A program made the translations under genes and the position numbers. Of a DNA stretch of 64,000 nt, positions 17,046 to 25,921 are shown one piece after another (within the stretch, counting starts at the first letter, position 1; every line of letters starts with the position of its first letter). The notes below the pieces were generated by a model. It ran no database searches. It was given only the letters and a program-made list of their open reading frames with translations, and was not told the origin of the DNA. The DNA is from Marinifilum sp. D737 (GTDB lineage: Bacteria; Bacteroidota; Bacteroidia; Bacteroidales; Marinifilaceae). Location of the stretch: assembly GCF_026672275.1 (NCBI RefSeq), contig NZ_JANQCD010000001.1, positions 248,001-312,000 of the forward strand, written 5' to 3'.

Positions 17046-19037
17046 ATGAAACAAAAAATTCTCACCTTACTTCTGGGAATACTCCTTACCAGTTTCTTAA
17101 GCGCACATGCACAAATTTTAGAAACTGTTTCCTGGGAATTTACTACCGAAAAATTAAGTGATACAGAATTAAACCTTGTCTTTAAAGCACAAATAGATAA
17201 GGAATGGCATTTGTATTCGCAAAATTTTGAAGATGGAGGACCGGTTCGATTGAGTTTTACTTTTGAGGAATCGGAAAATTATGAACGCATTGGTGAAGTA
17301 GAAGAAATTACCAAAGCAAAAAAGACTTTTGACGAAATATTCGAGATGGATATTGAATATTTTGAGCATGAAGCAATCTTAAAACAAAAAATCAAGCTTT
17401 TATCCAATACAGCATTTACGGTTGTAGGTGAAATGGAATATCAAACTTGCAGAGAAGGAGAGTGTGTATTATTCACTCCTGATTTTGAATTTGCCATTAA
17501 TGAGGGGCAATCAAATCAAGTTGATGAAACACCTGTAAAAGCTAAAAAGGAAAAAATAAATGCAATGAAGAATCCCAGAAAGGAATATGCTTCCTTGTGG
17601 TCATTGTTTTTTATCGCTTTTACCTTTGGTTTGATTGCTTTGCTTACTCCCTGTGTGTTTCCAATGATTCCTATGACAGTTTCATTTTTTATGCACAGTT
17701 CGGAGAATAGAAGAAAAGCCATTTTTAATGCAATATTTTATGGTGTTTCAATTATAGGTATTTATACGATCATTGGTACCATTGTAGCCATTACTTTGGG
17801 TGCTGATTTTGCCAATTGGTTGAGTACACACTGGATTCCAAATGTCATCTTCTTTGCCATTTTCTTTGTATTTGCTTTTTCATTCTTTGGAATGTTTGAA
17901 ATTACCATGCCATCTTGGTTGGTAAATAAATCGGTAGCAAAAGAGGACCAGGGTGGATTTGCTGGATCATTCTTTATGGCATTTACACTTGTACTGGTCT
18001 CATTTTCTTGTACAGGACCCATTGTAGGTTCTATTTTGGTACAATCGGCAGGTGGCGAGATTTTAGAGCCAATTGTTGGGATGTTTGGATTCTCCTTGGC
18101 ATTTGCATTGCCTTTTACACTTTTTGCCATCTTCCCTTCATGGCTAAATAACCTTCCAAAATCTGGAGGATGGCTGAATTCGGTTAAGGTGGTTCTAGGT
18201 TTTTTAGAACTGGCTTTAGGACTGAAATTTTTAAGTATTGCAGATCAAACCTACCATTGGGGAATATTGGACAGAGAAGTTTATCTGGGAATCTGGATTG
18301 TAATTTTTACTTTAATGGGTTTCTACCTTCTGGGTAAATTAAAGTTCAGTCACGATAGTGATTTAAAGTACATATCGGTACCAAGATTGATGCTGGCCAT
18401 TTGTTCATTTTCATTTGTAGTGTACATGATTCCGGGAATGTTTGGAGCTCCTTTAAAGGCCATTTCGGGTTATTTGCCTCCACAAACCACACAAGATTTT
18501 GATATTTCTGCCATAGTACGTGATCAATCGGGTGCTGGTTTTAAAGATGCCAAAAGTGAGATTTGTGAAACACCAAAGTACGCTGATAAATTACACTTGC
18601 CACATGGCTTGCAAGGTTATTTTGATTTTGAGCAGGGATTAGCTTGTGCCAAGGAGCAAAATAAACCTGTTTTTATTGATTTTACGGGACATGGATGTGT
18701 AAACTGTAGAGAGATGGAAGCTAACGTTTGGTCTGATGCCAGAGTGCAAAAAGTGCTTAGAGAGGATTATGTGATTATTGCATTATATGTGGATGACAAA
18801 CAGAAATTACCAGAAGAAGACTGGATAACCTCTACCTACGATGGTAAAGTAAAAAAGACCTTGGGAAAGAAATACGCCGATTTTCAGATTACCAGATTTG
18901 GCGTAAATGCCCAACCATATTATGTGCTTTTAGATCATGATGAGAATACTTTGGTTGAATCTCGGGCATATGACTTGAATGCAGACCGATTCCTTGAGTT
19001 CCTGGAGAACGGAAAGAAAGAGTTTGCTAAAAGATAA
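17046..19037 (+). CDS. DsbD-type thiol:disulfide interchange protein
   Basis: 663 residues with all three DsbD modules. A signal peptide (1-22) precedes an N-terminal domain with the Cys pair C135-x4-C140 (CREGEC). The membrane domain of about eight helices carries Cys203 (LLTPCVFPMIP) and a partner in SFSCTGP. The C-terminal thioredoxin domain has GHGCVNCREME near 555-563. Electrons pass from cytosolic thioredoxin through the membrane to periplasmic proteins, for cysteine reduction or cytochrome c maturation. The gene is monocistronic, with a terminator after it. Confidence 0.92.
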   Translation: MKQKILTLLLGILLTSFLSAHAQILETVSWEFTTEKLSDTELNLVFKAQIDKEWHLYSQNFEDGGPVRLSFTFEESENYERIGEVEEITKAKKTFDEIFEMDIEYFEHEAILKQKIKLLSNTAFTVVGEMEYQTCREGECVLFTPDFEFAINEGQSNQVDETPVKAKKEKINAMKNPRKEYASLWSLFFIAFTFGLIALLTPCVFPMIPMTVSFFMHSSENRRKAIFNAIFYGVSIIGIYTIIGTIVAITLGADFANWLSTHWIPNVIFFAIFFVFAFSFFGMFEITMPSWLVNKSVAKEDQGGFAGSFFMAFTLVLVSFSCTGPIVGSILVQSAGGEILEPIVGMFGFSLAFALPFTLFAIFPSWLNNLPKSGGWLNSVKVVLGFLELALGLKFLSIADQTYHWGILDREVYLGIWIVIFTLMGFYLLGKLKFSHDSDLKYISVPRLMLAICSFSFVVYMIPGMFGAPLKAISGYLPPQTTQDFDISAIVRDQSGAGFKDAKSEICETPKYADKLHLPHGLQGYFDFEQGLACAKEQNKPVFIDFTGHGCVNCREMEANVWSDARVQKVLREDYVIIALYVDDKQKLPEEDWITSTYDGKVKKTLGKKYADFQITRFGVNAQPYYVLLDHDENTLVESRAYDLNADRFLEFLENGKKEFAKR

Positions 19038-19059
19038 AATAAGAATTTGAATGATAAAG

Positions 19060-19090
19060 AACCGGAGCATCAATGTGTTCCGGTTTTTAT
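19060..19090 (+). terminator. Terminator of the dsbD-type gene
   Basis: AACCGGA pairs with TCCGGTT and further wobble pairs extend the stem; TTTTTAT follows. An in-frame ATG at 19073 falls inside this hairpin, which argues against that start for the next gene. Confidence 0.75.
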
Positions 19091-19216
19091 TTGCCCGATA
19101 TTTATAATCATTATAAGTTTCAACTGTTTTCTTCTTCCAAAAGAATTCCTATTTTTGAAAGTTTGCCTTTCGAAAAAATGGTAAGCCGCTTTAATCTTTT
19201 AAAATTTAAATTACGT

Positions 19217-20608
19217 ATGGAAAAATACGATGTGATTATTGTCGGAGCCGGTCCAGCCGGTATTTTTTGTGCTTACGAATTAGTAAAAAATCGAGACGAC
19301 TTAAAAATCTTAATCCTTGAAAAGGGTAGGGGAATGGACAAAAGATCTTGTCCGAAACACACCAATGGTGGAACATGTGTACACTGTAAACCTTGTAGCA
19401 TTACTACTGGTTGGGCAGGAGCAGGTGCATTCTCCGATGGAAAATTGTCTTTATCGCACGAAGTAGGTGGAACTCTTCCTGATTATTTGGGCGTTGAAGA
19501 AACCATTGATTTAATTGCTTATACCGATAAGATTTATCTGGAATTTGGTGCAGCTACCGATATTCATGGTGAAAAATTAACTCCTGCTATGGAGAATATT
19601 CGTAGAAAAGCAATTGAATCGAATTTGAAATTGGTTCACTGTCCGGTTCGTCATTTGGGAACTGAAAAAGCCCAGGATTTGTACAGACGTTTGTATGAGT
19701 ATGTAACATCAAAGGGAGTTGAAGTACAGTTTAATTGTGCTGTGGAAAGCCTGATTCTTGATGGTGATAAAATCCAGGGAGTTAGGAACGGAAAAGGAAG
19801 TTACTATGGCGATTTGGTAATGGTTTCGGTTGGTAGAGATGGTGCTGATTGGCTAATGAAAGAGTGTAGCAAGGAAAGTATTTCTACCGAAGTAGGTGTT
19901 GTTGATATAGGTGTGCGTGTTGAATGTAGAAATGAAATCATGCAGGACATTAACGAGAACTTTTACGAGGCAAAATTAATTCACTACACCCAAACTTTTG
20001 ACGATAAGGTAAGAACTTTCTGTAGTAACCCTGGTGGATTTGTTTCTTCGGAGTATTACGATGGTGATTTGGCTGTTGTAAATGGCCATAGTTACAAAGA
20101 TCTGAAGAGTGATAATACAAATTTTGCTTTGTTGGTATCGCAAAAGTTTACCGAACCTTTTAAAGCTCCAATTGAATATGGTAAACATGTTGCCAGGTTG
20201 GCAAACATGCTAACCAATAACCAAATTTTGGTTCAACGATTTGGTGATTTGGTTCGCGGTCGCAGAACTACTTCAAAGAGATTGTACAGAAACAATATCA
20301 TTCCAACTTTGAAAGATGCAGTTCCAGGTGATTTGAGTTTGGTTTTACCGCACCGTATTCTAAAAGATATTGAAGAAATGATTTATGCTTTGGATAAGGT
20401 AACACCAGGTTTGGCTTCTGATGAAACTTTATTGTATGGTGTAGAAGTGAAATTCTATAGCAATATCACAAAAGTGGACGAAAGCTTCCAATCGACATCG
20501 GTTAAGAATCTTTACCTGGGTGGCGATGGAGCCGGTATTACACGTGGTTTAATGCAAGCTTCGGTTAATGGAGTGGTGATTGCAAGAGAATTGCTTAAAC
20601 AGCTTTAA
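19217..20608 (+). CDS. FAD-dependent dehydrogenase, COG2509 type
   Basis: 463 residues from the chosen ATG. The Rossmann motif VIIVGAGPAGIFCAYEL begins at residue 5. A cysteine-rich stretch CPKHTNGGTCVHCKPCS, then TTGWAGAGAFSDGKLSLS, and the C-terminal GGDGAGITRGLMQASVNG are characteristic of COG2509. The reaction is unknown in this group; FAD binding is secure. The longer frame from 19073 adds 48 residues unlike the family and overlaps a terminator, so ATG 19217 is preferred. Monocistronic. Confidence 0.88.
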   Translation: MEKYDVIIVGAGPAGIFCAYELVKNRDDLKILILEKGRGMDKRSCPKHTNGGTCVHCKPCSITTGWAGAGAFSDGKLSLSHEVGGTLPDYLGVEETIDLIAYTDKIYLEFGAATDIHGEKLTPAMENIRRKAIESNLKLVHCPVRHLGTEKAQDLYRRLYEYVTSKGVEVQFNCAVESLILDGDKIQGVRNGKGSYYGDLVMVSVGRDGADWLMKECSKESISTEVGVVDIGVRVECRNEIMQDINENFYEAKLIHYTQTFDDKVRTFCSNPGGFVSSEYYDGDLAVVNGHSYKDLKSDNTNFALLVSQKFTEPFKAPIEYGKHVARLANMLTNNQILVQRFGDLVRGRRTTSKRLYRNNIIPTLKDAVPGDLSLVLPHRILKDIEEMIYALDKVTPGLASDETLLYGVEVKFYSNITKVDESFQSTSVKNLYLGGDGAGITRGLMQASVNGVVIARELLKQL

Positions 20609-20630
20609 AATAAATTTAGATAGAAAACAA

Positions 20631-20666
20631 AAGCTTGGTTGCAATGGCAGCCAAGCTTTATTTTTA
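20631..20666 (+). terminator. Terminator of the FAD dehydrogenase gene
   Basis: AAGCTTGG pairs perfectly with CCAAGCTT, with additional inner pairs, and is followed by TATTTTT. Confidence 0.8.
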
Positions 20667-20842
20667 AGTATTTAAATCGGTAGGAAGGTAAAAGCTGAAA
20701 GTACTTCCTTTGTTTAATACACTTTCAACATATATTCAACCATCAAATCTTTTGATAATGCGCTTTACAATCACAAGTCCCAAGCCATGGCTTTTTTCTT
20801 TGGCTTTTTAGGAGTACTAAAGAGTGGAATATTAATTGATTT
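20664..20842 (-). pseudogene. Decayed C-terminus of a sensor histidine kinase
   Basis: The minus strand encodes INIPLFSTPKK, then after a frame change AKEKSHGLGLVIVKRI, IKRFDG, an in-frame TGA, and IYVESVLNKGSTFSFYLP to a TAA at 20664-20666. These are the F box (FSTPKK), the G2 box (HGLGL) and the terminal GSTFSFYLP of a HATPase_c domain. One frameshift, one internal stop and the loss of everything upstream show a dead remnant. The two-CW gene starts right beside it on the same strand, so both may derive from one sensor locus. Confidence 0.75.
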
Positions 20843-20853
20843 TTAAATAAAAA

Positions 20854-21159
20854 TTAGGAATTGTCTTTTTTTACAAGTTCTTCATTCAATAAGATAAATT
20901 CCCGGCTTTCTTCATCATTCACCAACTTAAAAAAACTGCAATTAATACATCCTAGCAGTTTTTCTTCTATTTCACCTTGAATGCTCTTGTTGCATAAAGT
21001 TCCTTCCACAGTCCAGCAACTTCTTCCTGCTTTCGATCCGTGATTAACTCCAGTGTTTTCAAATTTTATACTTGCAGGACACACTCCCAATTCATTGGTA
21101 TTTGCTCCTCCTATTTCTCTCCCACAATTAAAGTATTCCCAACAGTTCTTTTTCTTCAT
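20854..21159 (-). CDS. Two-CW domain protein
   Basis: 101 residues. Two cysteine/tryptophan units are clear: CWEYFNCGREIGGANTNELG with a following CPAS, and CWTVEGTLCNKSIQGEIEEK with a following CINC. The spacing suggests bound metal or disulfides. Two-CW proteins are small or form N-terminal sensor modules of signalling proteins; their ligand is not established. ATG 21159 is preferred over an upstream start at 21201 because the family begins at KKKNCWEYF and a purine-rich GAGAACGAGAAAAG precedes it. The downstream neighbour is a histidine-kinase remnant, so it may be a leftover input domain. Confidence 0.8.
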   Translation of the reverse strand: MKKKNCWEYFNCGREIGGANTNELGVCPASIKFENTGVNHGSKAGRSCWTVEGTLCNKSIQGEIEEKLLGCINCSFFKLVNDEESREFILLNEELVKKDNS

Positions 21160-21272
21160 CTTTTCTCGTTCTCCGCCCCTAAAATAAATAAGCTCGAACA
21201 AAATCGGATATCGATTTGATAAAGTATACTTATTTTAGGGTAAATCAATCTAAAGCAAAAGAATTTGAAATC

Positions 21273-22232
21273 CTACTTCCAAAGATTTTTGATTTCTCTA
21301 TCACTATAGGATTCAAGCTGCAATAACTCGTAGAAAGGATCGCCTTTCAGCTTTAGTAAATCAGCAAAAGCAGGTTCTGTTTTTATACCTGTTTCTTTAA
21401 GCTTTACCACTTCTTTATTAAAATCTTCACCTAAAAGTTTTAAAATGCGATCTTCAATCAGCATGTGTCGATATGAATTCTGCGCTACTACAGGATATGC
21501 CGAACCAAAAATTTCGATATGGAAACCTTCATATTTGAAGTTTGCAACTACCACCCAATAACCAGCTTTTTCTTTTTGCTCAATCTTAAAATCTTTTTGT
21601 TTTCCATAAATGGATTCAATAACACGTTCAAAGCGATCGGCATCAAAGAATCTGCAAGCAATATCTAAATCGCTCTCTATTGTGGATATGCCAATTGGAA
21701 TGGTACCGGTTAAAGTAGGGTTGTATTCAGCCAAAGAATCTAAAATTCCAAGTTTGTTTAGGCAATTGTAGGCTTTTACCTGAACTGGAGATCCATCTTT
21801 TAAGTAATTGATATTTCTCCAATCTTTATTGATGTCGCGAAATTGCTCAGCTAATATTTGCTTGGTATCCTCAACATTTGAGTACTCGAAACTTTTTACC
21901 TGAGAGCAACCAGCAATCATTGCTGAAACCTGTTTCTTACCATTTTTGCGATACAAACAGATAATTGGTTTATTGATTTCGGCGGCGCGGCCAATTTCGT
22001 AACCAACTCCAAGCGAAGGGGTAGTTACTTCAGCCACCACTACATCAGCCTCCATTACCCATTTTAAATCTCGGTCATGAATTTCTTCATCAGATAAGTT
22101 GGTTTCCTGAACTTTTGAGCCAATATGCTCTGTTAGTACATTGCCATATCTTTTTAGTTCATCGATAATTTGTTTGTAGATTGCAGCATCATCTTGGCCG
22201 CCACGGATCGATCCTGAGAAGTATATTTTCAT
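21273..22232 (-). CDS. DNPH1-like nucleotide N-glycosidase fused to DUF4269
   Basis: 319 residues in two domains. Residues 1 to about 135 match the 2'-deoxynucleoside 5'-phosphate N-hydrolase (Rcl/DNPH1) branch of nucleoside deoxyribosyltransferases: MKIYFSGSIRGG, DRDLKWVMEADVVVAEVT, and SLGVGYEIGRA with its catalytic-type Glu. Residues about 140-319 match DUF4269, with TGTIPIGISTIESDLDIACR resembling a nucleotidyltransferase-like signature (SDLDI). The first half should cleave the base from deoxynucleotides. The second half's role is unknown; it may act on the product or on a related nucleotide. The gene has no obvious operon partner. Confidence 0.85.
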   Translation of the reverse strand: MKIYFSGSIRGGQDDAAIYKQIIDELKRYGNVLTEHIGSKVQETNLSDEEIHDRDLKWVMEADVVVAEVTTPSLGVGYEIGRAAEINKPIICLYRKNGKKQVSAMIAGCSQVKSFEYSNVEDTKQILAEQFRDINKDWRNINYLKDGSPVQVKAYNCLNKLGILDSLAEYNPTLTGTIPIGISTIESDLDIACRFFDADRFERVIESIYGKQKDFKIEQKEKAGYWVVVANFKYEGFHIEIFGSAYPVVAQNSYRHMLIEDRILKLLGEDFNKEVVKLKETGIKTEPAFADLLKLKGDPFYELLQLESYSDREIKNLWK

Positions 22233-22386
22233 AGTGTGTTGTTTAGATTGTTCTTTTATTTCTTTCGTGCAATTCTAATATAATCGAAATCTGTATATAT
22301 TCCAATAGTTCAATATTTCTTAAAACAAAATTTCCCTTTTTAAAGTTCCTATTGTGCACGATGATTAATGCGATGAGGTGAGAGTT

Positions 22387-22956
22387 TTACCTCAATTGTC
22401 TTTTCACATTTTCCGGAATTAGATTTTGTAATCCTTTGGCTTGTGGCGAATTAATATCGATATATTTCCAATTGCTGGTATTTTTGCTGGCAATGGCAAC
22501 CATAGATCGATGAGCCTTAATGGTAAATGAATTACTTTCTTCGTCGTACTTCACATTTTCTTTACCAAATTCTTGTTCGAATTTAGGTTGAACCAATGCT
22601 GATCCTTGCGACATTAAACCTGAAAGCCTCACTTTAACAATACCATAGTAATGAATCTTACAATATTTCTCGTTACCCGATTCAACAACATCGGAAATTC
22701 TGTTGATGGATTTAAAATCGGTAGTCATTTTAACACCCATATTGTCCATTCCTTGCATGAGCATGATCATATTGTCCTTGCTCATCATTTCAAAAATGCG
22801 AGGATACATCATTTCAGTAACAACGTCCCATTGTTTGTTGTTAAAAGCAGTGGTATAACTGATTAAATCTTTCTCGAAAGTATTCTTTAGGTTTTTCTGT
22901 GCAAAAGCACTGGTTAAAAGCAGAGATAGTATTGTTATTGCAAAAAAACGTTTCAT
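22387..22956 (-). CDS. Exported protein of unknown function
   Basis: 189 residues with a clear signal peptide (about 1-19, TSAFAQ). The mature part is mixed alpha/beta, with FNNKQWDVVTEMMYPRIFEMM and a conserved-looking closing SNWKYIDINSP, reminiscent of small NTF2/DUF3887-like periplasmic proteins in which a helix pair is followed by a curved sheet. That family assignment is only an impression. It has no partner in the same direction within 140 bp. Confidence 0.7.
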   Translation of the reverse strand: MKRFFAITILSLLLTSAFAQKNLKNTFEKDLISYTTAFNNKQWDVVTEMMYPRIFEMMSKDNMIMLMQGMDNMGVKMTTDFKSINRISDVVESGNEKYCKIHYYGIVKVRLSGLMSQGSALVQPKFEQEFGKENVKYDEESNSFTIKAHRSMVAIASKNTSNWKYIDINSPQAKGLQNLIPENVKRQLR

Positions 22957-23298
22957 GTTGTTATCTTTTAATTCGCTTGAATATAATAAAAAGGAGCGTG
23001 CAGCGGGACTTAAAAGATGTTAAAACTGCTAATTTAGAAGAGAAAGCTTTGTCAAAATAGGTAAGCTTATTGAGGTTTGGTCAGTAGAATTCTTGTCATT
23101 CAAATGAATGGATTTACACAAGATTGGAAACATTCATTCTTGCTATTTACAGGTTTATTCATCATATAAAAAACAATCTCAGCGACAATAAAAACAACCA
23201 TTATGGCAGATAATAAAAGTTTCGGAGCTATAAAGACAAGAAAAAACGACCAATCCCATTAGGAATTGGTCGTTTTTCTATATGTCCTTTTGACGAGT
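22957..23298. other. Intergenic region, no gene supported
   Basis: 342 bp between two minus-strand genes. A 19-codon frame MADNKSFGAIKTRKNDQSH (23203-23262) runs into the terminator hairpin of the adhesin-like gene. I do not support it as a gene. Nothing else is recognised. Confidence 0.5.
23240..23278 (-). terminator. Terminator of the adhesin-like gene
   Basis: A 14-bp stem containing AACGACCAAT and ATTGGTCGTT, with a short loop and T-runs on both strands. It lies 20 nt after the stop of the minus-strand gene. Confidence 0.85.
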
Positions 23299-24342
23299 TT
23301 ATTCTAATCTCATCTTACAATTATTGGCACGAATATTCAATTTTGAGATTGATTTCTTAGAGCCAACTTTTCCTTTCGCAACGTAGGTATTTTTATCTGC
23401 AGTTTCTTCGTTCTTTAAAGTAAAATCATTCGAGTTGTCGAACTTCACCGATTTGTGATTGATTTCGTAATCAATGTTACAACCTTCCATAAAACTTAAG
23501 CCAATGTGGCCATATTTAGAATCAAGTTTAATGAAAGAGAACATGTTGTTAATGTTGAAAACATTGATGTGACCGAATTTTAATTCGTAGTCAATTTCAT
23601 CACCCAATTGCGCAATTTCAAATTTTGTAAAGTTCGAAGTTCCGTATAGTGTTTCAATTTCTTTCACATCAAATTTATCGCGTACTGTTTTAATATTTAG
23701 GTTGTCGATTACTTGAATGGTGTATTCAGAATCGCGGCTTTCTCCTGAGATTTTATCGGCATTTTCAATTTTAAATTCAGAACCGGAAGCATCCAATTCT
23801 GTGTTTGCAAGCTGATTGATTTTTACGTTTACATTGGACAGCTTTAATCGGTTGGTACCATTTAAGCTATTGGCAGTAAAGTTTCCACCACTCTGATCCA
23901 GACTAAATTTAGCATCGTGATCATCCAGGAATACATCACCATTTTTCTGAATAATTTCAAGATGAACTGAAGCAGGCATTTGCACTGTGTACGAAATCTT
24001 AATTTTCCCTTTGTTGAACAAAGAGTTGGTCAATTTCTTTAATGAAAAGAAATCACCCAAAACAGTTTGAGCAACTAGCTGTTGGCCTCCCTCAGTAAAA
24101 TCCACATTAATATTCTCAACCATGGTTTCATTTTTATCTTCTTTTGATCCGTCAACCGTGATTAAAACTTCGAAATGAATTTCATCTTTATCCCAATTTT
24201 TAATCTGTACTTTTCCGTAATGGGCATCTATTTTTAGGTTCTCAACAGACTTGAATATCTTGTCAATTTTCTTGTGTTTTGCTGCGTTAAGCGTTCCGCT
24301 TATCATGCAAACAGCTAGTAAAGCAAGTAATAATCGATACAT
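23299..24342 (-). CDS. Secreted DUF4097-like adhesin/beta-helix protein
   Basis: 347 residues with a signal peptide (about 1-20). The body alternates short beta-strands (LKIDAHYGKVQIKNWDKDEI, NGDVFLDDHDAKFSLDQSGG, LKLSNVNVKINQLANTELDA), as in the DUF4097/DUF2807-type beta-helix repeats that are common as putative adhesins in Bacteroidota. It probably lies in the periplasm or on the surface. It is the last gene of the pth-to-lnt minus-strand series, 53 bp after lnt, and is followed by a strong terminator. Confidence 0.75.
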   Translation of the reverse strand: MYRLLLALLAVCMISGTLNAAKHKKIDKIFKSVENLKIDAHYGKVQIKNWDKDEIHFEVLITVDGSKEDKNETMVENINVDFTEGGQQLVAQTVLGDFFSLKKLTNSLFNKGKIKISYTVQMPASVHLEIIQKNGDVFLDDHDAKFSLDQSGGNFTANSLNGTNRLKLSNVNVKINQLANTELDASGSEFKIENADKISGESRDSEYTIQVIDNLNIKTVRDKFDVKEIETLYGTSNFTKFEIAQLGDEIDYELKFGHINVFNINNMFSFIKLDSKYGHIGLSFMEGCNIDYEINHKSVKFDNSNDFTLKNEETADKNTYVAKGKVGSKKSISKLNIRANNCKMRLE

Positions 24343-24395
24343 ATTGTGTGTTATTTAGTTTTATAATAATCTGAATTCTCTCAAAATTAATGGAA

Positions 24396-25919
24396 TTAAA
24401 ACTTTTTGTCTGATAATCGATGCGTATAAGTACGAATTTTAACAAAGATTAAGAGAAGAATGGCAAAAAACAGGCAAGTTCGACCAATGTAATCTCCATG
24501 CTCAGAATAAAAAGTTTTATCATTTAATAAACTTAGATTTCCGCTAAGTATTGTTTTGTTCCACCAACTTGTTTTAGCAATTATCGTGCCTTTAGAGTTG
24601 ATATGAGCAGAAATTCCATTGTTTGCTACACGAATATAATCGCGACGAGTTTCAATGGCTCTAATTCTGCTAAAGTTAAAATGATGCAGGTAACCAGGAG
24701 TATTTTTCCACCAGCCATCGTTGGTAATCATGCAAATAAATCCAGGTATTTCAGGAATACGCCTTGCACAGTAATCTCCAAAAATAGATTCGAAACAAAC
24801 CACAGGCACAATTGCAGTTGAATCGGCCATAAAGTAATCCGTTTCATTTCTACTGCTGTAAGTTCCATTGTAACCACCTATTTCGAGAGAATATTTGTTT
24901 AAGAACCCCAGGTATTTATCGAAAGGAATTCGTTCGAACATGGGAACCAATTTGGTTTTGTGATAGAACTGTGGAACAGAATTGCTGATAAAAAGTGCTG
25001 AGTTGAATGATTCATCATCAATCTTACTGTGAACTCCAATCAGGAAATTTGTTTTTGGATATTTTTCTTTTAAGGCTGTTATTTGTTGGTAATAAATAGA
25101 TGAATCAGACTGTTTTTCATTAATTGCCTGAAGAATTAATGTTTCTGGTCCGAAGAGGTAATCAGGTTGAAATGTTTTGCAAACAGAATCGGCCAATCCT
25201 ATAAATTCGTTAAAATGGATTGCTTGATTTTCAGGAACAAACTTCTCGGTATAAGGGTCGAGGTTGGGTTGAATCAAGACAAATGTGCGATTGCCTGAAA
25301 TGTTTTTGGGTTTGATATCATTTTTAAAGGAAGAATATAGAAGAGGAATTCCAAACAAGATCAATAAGATGAATACTTGCGAATAGCGGAAGTCTTTTTC
25401 TCGTCGGATGATTTCAAAAACACAGTAATTGATGAGGATGACCCACAAGCTACCACCTCTGGTACCGGTATATTCATACCATTGTATCCAGGAAGGAGCC
25501 GAGGCAAATGCATTGCCCAGATTTAACCATGGCCAGGCCAAATCCCACTGTGTGTGAAAATATTCAAATCCTAGCCAAATAATCAGAAATGGGATAAGTA
25601 TTGAAATTCGCATGGTATGCCTGGCTTTACTGATCAACCAAAATATCAGCGCAAGCAACATTGAATTAATTAAAATGATGAGAGTAACTCCTAAAAAATG
25701 TGCTTGGGCCACCCACCAATACGCCATTACATTCCAAATTGTAAAACTTAGAAATGTGTAGTTGAAAAGTAAATATGGATTGTGATGTTCTTTAAGCCTT
25801 TCCTCCAAAAATAGTAATGGAATCCATGCAAATAGTATCAGGAAAAAAAGAGATGGAATACAAAAAGGAATTCCAAGAAGGATTCCTGAACTTAAAGCAA
25901 GAAGAATATTTTTATTCAC
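24396..25919 (-). CDS. lnt: Apolipoprotein N-acyltransferase
   Basis: 507 residues. About six to seven N-terminal membrane helices (1-200) and a C-terminal one (about 480-500) flank a periplasmic nitrilase domain. The catalytic triad is visible: Glu near 256 in FGPETLIL, Lys near 321 in YHKTKLVPMFERIPF and Cys near 375 in VVCFESIFGDY. The enzyme adds the third acyl chain to the lipoprotein N-terminal Cys, relevant here for the SusD and GldD lipoproteins. It starts only 2 bp after the EamA transporter gene, so co-transcription is likely. Confidence 0.93.
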   Translation of the reverse strand: MNKNILLALSSGILLGIPFCIPSLFFLILFAWIPLLFLEERLKEHHNPYLLFNYTFLSFTIWNVMAYWWVAQAHFLGVTLIILINSMLLALIFWLISKARHTMRISILIPFLIIWLGFEYFHTQWDLAWPWLNLGNAFASAPSWIQWYEYTGTRGGSLWVILINYCVFEIIRREKDFRYSQVFILLILFGIPLLYSSFKNDIKPKNISGNRTFVLIQPNLDPYTEKFVPENQAIHFNEFIGLADSVCKTFQPDYLFGPETLILQAINEKQSDSSIYYQQITALKEKYPKTNFLIGVHSKIDDESFNSALFISNSVPQFYHKTKLVPMFERIPFDKYLGFLNKYSLEIGGYNGTYSSRNETDYFMADSTAIVPVVCFESIFGDYCARRIPEIPGFICMITNDGWWKNTPGYLHHFNFSRIRAIETRRDYIRVANNGISAHINSKGTIIAKTSWWNKTILSGNLSLLNDKTFYSEHGDYIGRTCLFFAILLLIFVKIRTYTHRLSDKKF

Positions 25920-25921
25920 AA

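Noticed and set aside
19073-19216. Longer N-terminus for the FAD dehydrogenase
   Set aside because: The start codon lies within the dsbD-type terminator and the 48 extra residues do not resemble the family; the Rossmann motif begins right after ATG 19217.
23203-23262. 19-codon frame MADNKSFGAIKTRKNDQSH
   Set aside because: Its last third is the arm of a strong terminator hairpin, there is no clear promoter, and no family is recognised.
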